Assembly (NCBI GenBank): GCA_937907415.1
Contig: CALCHY010000035.1
Coordinates: 1-60,131, forward strand
DNA length: 60,131 nucleotides
Origin: an uncultured Trueperaceae bacterium
GTDB taxonomy: Bacteria > Deinococcota > Deinococci > Deinococcales > Trueperaceae
Direction of reading: 5' to 3'
Shown piece after piece: positions 53,937 through 60,131 of this stretch. The notes beneath the pieces were generated by a model. The model was not told where the DNA came from, did no database searches, and saw nothing but the letters and a program-made list of their open reading frames with translations. Position 1 is the first letter of the stretch. Every line of letters begins with the position of its first letter. The translations under genes were made by a program, and so were the position numbers.

Positions 53937-53942
53937 AGTGTA
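53937..53942 (-). promoter_or_regulatory. -10 box TACACT of the TPR gene
   Basis: Minus strand TACACT, embedded in TATACACT, directly followed by the palindrome TTGTCGACAA (complement of itself, 53928-53937). The leader is about 115 bases. Confidence 0.45.
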
Positions 53943-53963
53943 TACCGGGCCAGTGGGCGGTTC

Positions 53964-53981
53964 TTGTGAAATCATCCACCA
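53964..53981. promoter_or_regulatory. possible Rex operator
   Basis: TTGTGAA-ATCA-TCCACCA resembles the Rex consensus TTGTGAANNNNTTCACAA (7/7 and 5/7 in the half-sites) and covers the -35 region of the TPR promoter, in a cluster that also encodes Rex. It is a single visual match, not a scored one. Confidence 0.35.
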
Positions 53982-53989
53982 GCAACGCT

Positions 53990-55066
53990 TCAGGCGAGCG
54001 GCATCACGACCCCGGAATCGGCTACCGCCGCGGCGTCGGCCCCCTGCAGCGCCAACTGCCCACAAGCGGCGCCGGCGTCCCTGCCGCGGCTGAAGCGCAC
54101 CGACACGCTGACCCCCTTGGCGGCCAAGCGTTGCTGGAACGCGCTAAGGCGCGCGCGGGGCGTGCCGGAGAAACCTGAGTCGGTCCAGGGGTTGAAGGGG
54201 ATGAGGTTGACGTGGATGGTGAGGCCCTTGACGAGCTCCGCGAGCTTGTCCGCCTGCCACTCGTGGTCGTTGACGCCCTCTAGCATCGTGTATTCGATGG
54301 TTATGCGGCGGCCGATGGTCGACTGCCACTCGCGTAACGCGTCAATGATGTCTGGCACCGTATGCGCTAGGGCGGTTGGAATGATGCGCTGCCTGGTCTC
54401 CTGGTCTGGGGCGTGCAACGAGACGGCGAGAACGAGGGGCAGCCCCTCCCCCATCAGCTTACGGATGCGGTTAGGCAACCCGACCGTCGACAGCGTGATG
54501 CGCCGCGGCGACATATCGAGCCCGAGCGGGTCGATGTAACTGCGGATGGCGCCGATGGCGTTGTCGTAGTTGAGGAGCGCCTCGCCCATGCCCATGAGGA
54601 CCACGTTGCGGATGCTCGTCGGCGGCACGCCCTCGTGGCGTGCTACCTCGACGAGTTGCGCCACGATCTCCCCGCGAGTGAGGTTGCGCCCGAAACCGAG
54701 CGCGCCTGTGGCGCAGAAGGCGCAGCCTGCCGGGCAGCCGACCATTGACGAGATGCACACGGTGCGGCGACCGGCGTACGGCATGTAGACGGCCTCCGTC
54801 TGCTTGCCGTCGCGCAGCGTGAACAGGTAGCGCACCGAGCCGTCGTCTGAAGGGAACCGTTGGTGCTTGACGAACGGTTGCGTGCCGAGGTTAGCAGTCA
54901 GCCACTCACGGAGGCGCGGCGGCAAGTTCGTCATGGCCGCCGGGTCGGTTACCCCGTGACCGTATACCCAACTGCCCAGCTGTTGGCGTCTGAACGCCGC
55001 CTCGCCGTCCGGCAGCGGGATGTCTGCGATGTAATGGTCGAAGAGCGTGGGCTCGTGCGCCTGCAT
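53990..55066 (-). CDS. rlmN: dual-specificity 23S rRNA / tRNA adenine-C2 methyltransferase RlmN
   Basis: 358 residues. A radical-SAM enzyme that methylates A2503 of 23S rRNA and A37 of some tRNAs. The cluster motif is GCPAGCAFCATG (CxxxCxxC), and the second, methyl-carrying Cys is in the C-terminal GAACGQL. Also present are the SAM segments VVLMGMGEALLNYDN and ISLHAPDQETRQ-like VSLHAPDQETRQ. I place the start at ATG 55066, since TAGCGT lies 7 bases before it. A GTG three codons upstream is the alternative. Confidence 0.96.
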   Translation of the reverse strand: MQAHEPTLFDHYIADIPLPDGEAAFRRQQLGSWVYGHGVTDPAAMTNLPPRLREWLTANLGTQPFVKHQRFPSDDGSVRYLFTLRDGKQTEAVYMPYAGRRTVCISSMVGCPAGCAFCATGALGFGRNLTRGEIVAQLVEVARHEGVPPTSIRNVVLMGMGEALLNYDNAIGAIRSYIDPLGLDMSPRRITLSTVGLPNRIRKLMGEGLPLVLAVSLHAPDQETRQRIIPTALAHTVPDIIDALREWQSTIGRRITIEYTMLEGVNDHEWQADKLAELVKGLTIHVNLIPFNPWTDSGFSGTPRARLSAFQQRLAAKGVSVSVRFSRGRDAGAACGQLALQGADAAAVADSGVVMPLA

Positions 55067-55073
55067 GACAGCC

Positions 55074-55102
55074 ACGCTACCGCGCTAAGGCCGGGCTATC
55101 AT
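55074..55102. promoter_or_regulatory. overlapping divergent promoters, rlmN / glgC
   Basis: Minus (rlmN): ATGATA (complement of 55097-55102), 17-base spacer, TAGCGT (complement of 55074-55079), leaderless. Plus (glgC): -10 TATCAT occupies the same bases 55097-55102 and gives a leader of about 76 bases. One hexamer would serve as -35 for one gene and -10 for the other. Confidence 0.45.
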
Positions 55103-55184
55103 GCAGCCACGCCGACAGGGGCCGCGCGCCCTGCAGGAGGGCCACCGCTTCCGCGCCAGTGATTGGCGCCTGTCTGGAGGGCGA

Positions 55185-56438
55185 ATGCTCAACCGCAAGG
55201 TCAAGGTTATCGGGATGGTTCTCGCGGGTGGCAAGGGTTCGCGCCTTCACCCCCTAACGTGGCGGCGCACGAAGCCTGCCGTGCCTTTCGGCGCCAAGTA
55301 CCGCATCATCGACTTCGCGCTCAACAACATGATCAACTCTGGCGTCTACGGCATCTACGTGCTCACGCAGTTCAAGGCGCAGAGCCTGACGGAACACATC
55401 CAACGCCACTGGCGTTTCGGCACCTTCCTAGACGACCACTTCATAACGTTGGCGCCCGCGCAGATGTACCTCTACGAGGAACTTGGCGCCGAGTGGTACC
55501 GCGGCACGGCCGACGCCATCTATCAGAACCTCCACCTGATCGACAACAACCGCGCCGACCTGGTGGCCATCTTCTCTGGCGACCACATCTACAAGATGGA
55601 CATCGGCCACATGATCGAGTACCACCTCGACAACGCTGCCGACGTGACGATCGCCGCCTACCCGACCCCAGTCGAGGAGGGCAGGCGCTTCGGCGTGCTG
55701 CAGGTAGCCGACGATTGGCGAATCACGGAGTTCAACGAGAAGCCGGAGGCCCCGAAACCGATGCCTGGGCGCCCGACGCACTGCCTCGCGAGCATGGGCA
55801 ACTACGTCTTCACCGTCGACGCGCTCATGCAGATGCTCCAGGACGACGCCAAGATGCTGGACTCGGACCACGATTTCGGGAAGGACGTGCTGCCGCGGGC
55901 GCTCGACGACGGCAAGCGGCTCTTCGCGTACGACTTCGCCCGCAACCCAATCCGCGGGCAGGTCGGGCCGAACACGTACTGGCGCGACGTCGGAACCCTC
56001 GAGAGCTACTGGGAAGCCAACATGGACCTAGTAGCCGTCAAGCCAGAGTTCGACCTTTACAACGAGGAGTGGCCGCTGCGCACCTCCGCGGAGTTCTCCG
56101 CCCCAGCCAAGTTCGTTCACGAGGAGGAAGGGCGCCGCGGTCAGGCGTTCAACTCGCTCCTCGCCGGGGGCGTGATCATCTCTGGCGCCACGTTGAGGCA
56201 CACGGTGGCGTTCCGCCGCGTGCGCGTCAACTCGTACGCCACTGTCGAGAACAGCGTGCTGTTCGACAATGTGACCGTCGGCCGCCACGCGGTTGTCAAG
56301 AACGCCATCATCGACAAGAACGTCGTCGTGCCTGACGGCGAAACACTGGGCGTGGACCTGGACAAGGACCGCGCGCGAGGCCTCATCGTGGCAGACGGCG
56401 GCCTCGTTACCGTGCCGAAGGGCTTCAAGTTCTTGTGA
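55185..56438 (+). CDS. glgC: glucose-1-phosphate adenylyltransferase
   Basis: 417 residues, the standard length for ADP-glucose pyrophosphorylase, the committed step of glycogen synthesis. N-terminal nucleotidyltransferase: [20 protein letters not shown] (allosteric and catalytic Arg/Lys), [10 protein letters not shown], the metal Asp in [21 protein letters not shown] and [10 protein letters not shown]. The C-terminal part is a left-handed beta helix. The start at 55185 follows CTGGAGGGCGA. An upstream in-frame ATG would add 28 unrelated residues. No glgA or glgB is adjacent. Confidence 0.97.
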   Translation: MLNRKVKVIGMVLAGGKGSRLHPLTWRRTKPAVPFGAKYRIIDFALNNMINSGVYGIYVLTQFKAQSLTEHIQRHWRFGTFLDDHFITLAPAQMYLYEELGAEWYRGTADAIYQNLHLIDNNRADLVAIFSGDHIYKMDIGHMIEYHLDNAADVTIAAYPTPVEEGRRFGVLQVADDWRITEFNEKPEAPKPMPGRPTHCLASMGNYVFTVDALMQMLQDDAKMLDSDHDFGKDVLPRALDDGKRLFAYDFARNPIRGQVGPNTYWRDVGTLESYWEANMDLVAVKPEFDLYNEEWPLRTSAEFSAPAKFVHEEEGRRGQAFNSLLAGGVIISGATLRHTVAFRRVRVNSYATVENSVLFDNVTVGRHAVVKNAIIDKNVVVPDGETLGVDLDKDRARGLIVADGGLVTVPKGFKFL

Positions 56439-56461
56439 CGGGCGCCGTCTCGTAGGCGCAC

Positions 56462-56506
56462 TAACGTCGCCAGCGCGCTCCGGACGTTAAGGTTCCCGAA
56501 GGGAAC
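56462..56506. promoter_or_regulatory. inverted repeats in the glgC-ftsH spacer
   Basis: Two adjacent elements: TAACGTC (56462-56468) / GACGTTA (56483-56489), then GTTCCC / GGGAAC with a 3-base loop (56492-56506). They lie after glgC and 130 or more bases before the ftsH start. They may be a weak terminator or an operator. There is no T-run. Confidence 0.35.
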
Positions 56507-56637
56507 TGACGCCCCGGTACAGTGTTGGCTCATGGTCCGGTGCTACGCTCTTACCATTGGTCCGCGGAGCCCCGCGGTCGCGCCCGCAGCCTTGCCACCC
56601 GCGGCCGATTGAGGTACCCAGACCCTGGAGGCTTTCG

Positions 56638-58650
56638 TTGAAACGTTCGTTTAACCCCTGGCTGGTCGTGATGCTCCTCATATTGGGCATCTTCGTATTC
56701 AACCAGTTCAATTCTGGCTCGGGAAGCCGCGAGATCAACTATTCCACCTTCACGGAACTAGTCGATAAGGGCAAGGTTTCGTCCGTCACCATCGACCGCA
56801 ACAGCGGTGTCATCACTGGCGAACTAGGCAGTGAGTCGCAGGTCGTCATCAACGGCGAACCTCAAACCATCCGCTCTTTCCGTACGACCACCATCCTCAC
56901 GGACTCGCTACTCACCGAGTTGCGCACCGACGTTCCTAGCGTCACCATCCGCAACCCGCCGCAGTGGCTCGGAATATTGCTGGGTTCTATCCTGCCGATC
57001 GCGTTGCTTATCGGCTTCTTCTGGTTCTTCCTCATGCGCTCGCAGGGAGGTCCGAACCAGGTCATGCAGTTCGGCCAGTCGCGCGCCAAGACTTTCGGGC
57101 GCGAGAACAAGGTCAACACGACCTTCAACGACGTCGCCGGGCACAAAGAGGCCAAGCAGGAGCTCATCGAGGTCGTCGACTTCCTCAAGACGCCCCAGAA
57201 GTACTTGCGTATCGGCGCCGAGATCCCTAAGGGCGTGCTGCTAGTCGGACCTCCGGGGACGGGCAAGACGCTCCTGGCGCGCGCCGTTGCCGGCGAGGCC
57301 GGCGTGCCGTTCCTCACGGTCTCTGCTTCCGAGTTCATGGAGATGTTCGTCGGCGTCGGCGCTAGCCGCGTGCGCAGCCTCTTCGAGGAGGCCCGCAAAT
57401 CCGCCCCATCCATCATCTTCATCGACGAGCTCGACTCCATCGGGCGGCGGCGCGGGGCGGGCATCGGCGGCGGGCACGACGAACGCGAGCAGACCCTCAA
57501 CCAGATCCTCAGCGAGATGGACGGTTTCGAGAAGGACACGTCCGTCATCATCATCGCCGCCACCAACCGCCCAGACATCCTCGACCCCGCGCTCTTGCGG
57601 CCGGGGCGCTTCGACCGCCAGGTCACCATCGGTTTGCCGACCATGACGGAGCGCGAGGAGATCCTCAAGGTTCACGTGCGCAACAAGCCAGTCACTGACG
57701 ACGTCAGCTTGCGGCGCCTCGCGGAGGCCACCCCCGCCTTCTCCGGCGCAGACCTCGAGAACCTCACCAACGAAGCCGCGCTCATCGCCGCGCGCAACGA
57801 CAAGCAGGTCATCACGTGGGTCGACTTCAACGAGGCGCTCGACCGCATCACGTTGGGCTTACGGCGCGGCAGCCTCGTCCCGTCAGAGGAGGAGCGCCGC
57901 ATCCTCGCGTTCCACGAAGCCGGGCACGCCGTCGCGTACGCCGCGCAGCCCGAACTGGGCGACATCCGCAAGGTGACGATCATGCCGCGCGGTGGAGCTG
58001 GTGGCTTCATGGCGCCGCTCTCCAAAGAAGAGATGTTCTACAACGTGCGGCGCTTCAAGGCGCAGTTGGTGGTGGCCTTCGCAGGTCGCCAGTCCGAGAA
58101 GCGCGCCACCGGCACCATCTCGTCCGGCGCGAGCAACGACCTCAAGCAGGCCACGGAGATGGCCAAGCAGATGGTCCTCGACCTCGGCATGGGCTCGCAA
58201 GAGTTCGTGGCCTGGGGCTCCGACCAGGGGCCGATCTTCCTTGGCGGTGAGATCTCGCGTCGCAAGGACTTCTCTGAAGAGACGGCAAGGCAAGTCGAGG
58301 AGGAGGTCTCCGGCATCCTGGAGGCCGCCTACCGCGATTCCGAGGCATTGATCGAGTCCAACTGGGTCTCCGTCGAAGCCGTGGCCGCCGCGCTGCTGAA
58401 GCGCGAGACGCTCGACGGCAAGCTCATCCACCGCGCGCAAGAACTGGCGCAGGAAGGCAAGTCGGCGGAAGAGATCACGGACTGGATCGTCTCTACTGCC
58501 GCCGAATCTGAGCGCCGCGCTCAGGCCGCCGAGGAGCGCGAACGCCGCGCCGCAGAGGAGGAACGCCGCCGCAAGGCAACTGACGCGAGCGGTCGACCCC
58601 CCATCGAACCGCGACCAGAGGCGCGTCCCGCCGGCGAGTCCGGCGACTAA
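56638..58650 (+). CDS. ftsH: ATP-dependent zinc metalloprotease FtsH
   Basis: 670 residues. Membrane AAA+ protease that degrades unassembled membrane proteins and regulators. Two membrane helices (about 8-25 and 110-130) flank a periplasmic loop. The AAA module has Walker A GPPGTGKT (204-211), Walker [12 protein letters not shown], the pore motif FMEMFVGVG and arginine fingers in RPGRFDRQV. The zinc site is HEAGH (426-430). The C-terminal tail is Glu/Arg-rich. I start at TTG 56638 because GGAGG lies 6 bases upstream and KRSFNPW fits the family. An upstream ATG would add 27 residues of non-membrane sequence. Confidence 0.97.
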   Translation: MKRSFNPWLVVMLLILGIFVFNQFNSGSGSREINYSTFTELVDKGKVSSVTIDRNSGVITGELGSESQVVINGEPQTIRSFRTTTILTDSLLTELRTDVPSVTIRNPPQWLGILLGSILPIALLIGFFWFFLMRSQGGPNQVMQFGQSRAKTFGRENKVNTTFNDVAGHKEAKQELIEVVDFLKTPQKYLRIGAEIPKGVLLVGPPGTGKTLLARAVAGEAGVPFLTVSASEFMEMFVGVGASRVRSLFEEARKSAPSIIFIDELDSIGRRRGAGIGGGHDEREQTLNQILSEMDGFEKDTSVIIIAATNRPDILDPALLRPGRFDRQVTIGLPTMTEREEILKVHVRNKPVTDDVSLRRLAEATPAFSGADLENLTNEAALIAARNDKQVITWVDFNEALDRITLGLRRGSLVPSEEERRILAFHEAGHAVAYAAQPELGDIRKVTIMPRGGAGGFMAPLSKEEMFYNVRRFKAQLVVAFAGRQSEKRATGTISSGASNDLKQATEMAKQMVLDLGMGSQEFVAWGSDQGPIFLGGEISRRKDFSEETARQVEEEVSGILEAAYRDSEALIESNWVSVEAVAAALLKRETLDGKLIHRAQELAQEGKSAEEITDWIVSTAAESERRAQAAEERERRAAEEERRRKATDASGRPPIEPRPEARPAGESGD

Positions 58651-58705
58651 GCCACTCGCGCTCAAGGGGTCTTAGCGGCCCCTGGCTGCTAGCGACCGGG
58701 GTTGG

Positions 58706-60131
58706 ATGTCGTTACTAGACGGTAGGTATGAGGTCATCGCTCAGCGCGCGCTGGACGATGGCCTCACTCTCTTCGAGGCGACGGCGCCGGACGGGGCGCC
58801 GTTGCGCATCGAGTGGTTCGACCTAGCGGCCGACCAAGAAGGCCCGTTCGAGGACTACCGCCGCCAACTGCGTCACCTCAAGAGGGCCGGCCTAGCGGCT
58901 GTTCACGACGTCATCGCCCGCCCCGGCGCTCATTACGTGGCATGGGAACGGCCACCCGCCGGCGCGACGCCCGTGCTGGACGGCGCCCTGCCCACCGACC
59001 TGGCTGAGGCCCTGCGGAGCGCAGGCTACGGACGCCAGGCCTACGACGCTCGCCGGCTGTCGACCCGCCCACCCAAAGTCTTGCTTTACGGCCTGACGTT
59101 CGGCGCCAGGCGGACAGTCGAGCGCGAGGAGAGTCAACCACCACGGCACCAGGGGAGCGCTGAGCGCGAGCGTCCACTGCGCCAGCAGCAACCGCCGCTG
59201 CTACGTGGGGCCGAGTACATCGGCCGCTTGCCGCAGCGGGCCATCTCGTGGGGCTTGGCGCTGCTTGTCGGCCTGCTCGCGGTCGTGATCACGCTTGCTG
59301 GGTTCTGGTCGGCGCGAGTAGACACCGTCGTCACCGTGCCCGCCATACTCGGACAGGACGCTCAAGCCGCGGCGAAGGCCCTCATCGAGCTAGGACTTGG
59401 CGTGAACGCCACTCCCCTCATGTCGGAAGAAGCGCCAGGCACAGTGATCGCCGTCGAGCCGACCGTCGGCACTAACCTCCGGCCAGGACGCACCGTGGAG
59501 TTGCGCTACGCGCTGCCCCCCGGCGAGTTGGCGCCAACGGCCGTGCCTGCCCTCGTTGGCCTCTCCTACCCTGACGAGGTTCGTAACGCGCTCGAGGGGG
59601 CAGGCTTGCGCCTCGGTGAGGTGGCGCGCTTGCACGCTGCTAGTCCGGCTGGCGTGGTGTTGGCGCAGGACCTCGACGCTGGCAGCCAGACGGGCAGCGG
59701 CAACCCGGTGGCGGTGCTCGTCAGCCTCGGGCCGCAGCCTCCCCAAACGTTCGTTCCTGACCTCGTCGGCCTCGACGTAAACTCTGCGACCGCCGTCGCC
59801 CTCGTTGCTGGCATCACTCCCGACCGCGTGTTCGTGGACGAGATCGTCTCGGCGACCGGCGCCCGCGGCACCGTCATCGATCAGTCGCTGGCGCCGTACG
59901 TTGCCGTGCCGCGTGACGCTGCCGTGTTGCGCCTCGTGATCCAGGGCGGCGAGCCGGCCAACCCAGTGACTGGCGGCGGCGCGCCTGACGTGGTTGGCCT
60001 GCCGTTGGCGCGCGCCCGCGAGGTGGCGGCTGGTTGGGACCTACAGGTCGTTACGTTAGGCAACCCCGGCCTGCCAGCTGGCGTCGTCGCCCAGGAACCG
60101 CAGCCGGGCGCTGGCGCGGCGGGTGATGGCG
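58706..60131 (+). CDS. PASTA-repeat membrane protein with truncated kinase-like N-terminus (partial)
   Basis: 475 residues are visible and the frame is open at the right edge. The N-terminus (MSLLDGRYEVIAQRALDDG, then a WFDLAADQEGPFEDYRRQL and AHYVAWERPP) resembles the small lobe of a PknB-type Ser/Thr kinase. The protein then jumps to an Arg/Gln-rich linker with no HRD, DFG or large lobe. A membrane helix (about 181-203) follows, then at least four PASTA domains (about 210-275, 280-345, 350-420, 430 on). PASTA domains bind muropeptides or lipid II. It starts 55 bases after ftsH, with a weak GGGGTTGG. Confidence 0.85.
   Translation, partial: MSLLDGRYEVIAQRALDDGLTLFEATAPDGAPLRIEWFDLAADQEGPFEDYRRQLRHLKRAGLAAVHDVIARPGAHYVAWERPPAGATPVLDGALPTDLAEALRSAGYGRQAYDARRLSTRPPKVLLYGLTFGARRTVEREESQPPRHQGSAERERPLRQQQPPLLRGAEYIGRLPQRAISWGLALLVGLLAVVITLAGFWSARVDTVVTVPAILGQDAQAAAKALIELGLGVNATPLMSEEAPGTVIAVEPTVGTNLRPGRTVELRYALPPGELAPTAVPALVGLSYPDEVRNALEGAGLRLGEVARLHAASPAGVVLAQDLDAGSQTGSGNPVAVLVSLGPQPPQTFVPDLVGLDVNSATAVALVAGITPDRVFVDEIVSATGARGTVIDQSLAPYVAVPRDAAVLRLVIQGGEPANPVTGGGAPDVVGLPLARAREVAAGWDLQVVTLGNPGLPAGVVAQEPQPGAGAAGDG

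Noticed and set aside
53928..53937. TTGTCGACAA as a Rex site
   Set aside because: It is a perfect palindrome but lacks the TTGTGAA half-site. Kept only as a separate unidentified dyad.
1..60131. mobile elements, prophage, CRISPR, defence islands
   Set aside because: No transposase, integrase, terminal repeats or regularly spaced repeats were seen. The only nuclease-like candidates are the Uma2-like protein and the 553-residue protein, without system partners.

Overview
The window is a very GC-rich, gene-dense chromosomal segment with no sign of a mobile element, CRISPR array or rRNA. Several things point to a Deinococcota (Deinococcus-Thermus) relative, most likely near the Truepera lineage: an extended PilD with a large insert, a stand-alone dsRNA-binding protein, OmpH/Skp and PpiD-type envelope chaperones in a high-GC genome, and above all more than a dozen genes whose -10 box (TANNNT) sits 5-9 bases before the start codon, i.e. 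leaderless transcription, which is abundant in Deinococcus. The lineage is inferred from gene content only.

Layout. 1-9149 is mostly minus strand: purH, a PpiD/SurA-like foldase, malic enzyme with a GerMN lipoprotein-like partner, and a TPR protein with a small exported protein; a tRNA-Arg(CCG) and fluoride channel crcB run on plus. 9195-12712 is the translation/targeting block ffh, rpsP, khpA, rimM, trmD. Then come ompH (minus), pilD, and the arginine operon argF-argC-argJ closed by a strong terminator facing lpdA. 19510-22886 holds two exported proteins of unknown role and a DadA-like dehydrogenase. leuS (23314) is preceded by a very clear leaderless micro-gene with its own consensus promoter and terminator. 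25842-28947: mreC-maf (minus) diverge from rpiA-acpS-rnhA. 28972-31540: an orphan NarL-type regulator coupled to an M20 peptidase diverges from a dsRBD gene that has a 97-base hairpin in its leader.

31612-41665: a small unknown protein, a CPA2 antiporter with Usp domains, a Crp/Fnr regulator, a DsbA-like thiol protein, M32 carboxypeptidase divergent from a bacterial dynamin, pheA with an S4 protein, and a Uma2-like protein. 41812-52281: carB faces an unrecognised 553-residue multidomain protein downstream of RNase R; then the minus operon SPOR protein-rex-polyprenyl synthase. 52287-60131: an exported TPR protein, rlmN, glgC, ftsH, and a truncated kinase-like PASTA protein that runs off the right edge.

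Most of the content is housekeeping. The parts that look new or under-described are the leuS-upstream micro-gene/terminator unit, the dsRBD gene with its own double-stranded leader, the 553-residue protein, the kinase-less PASTA receptor, and several symmetric elements sitting on promoters.
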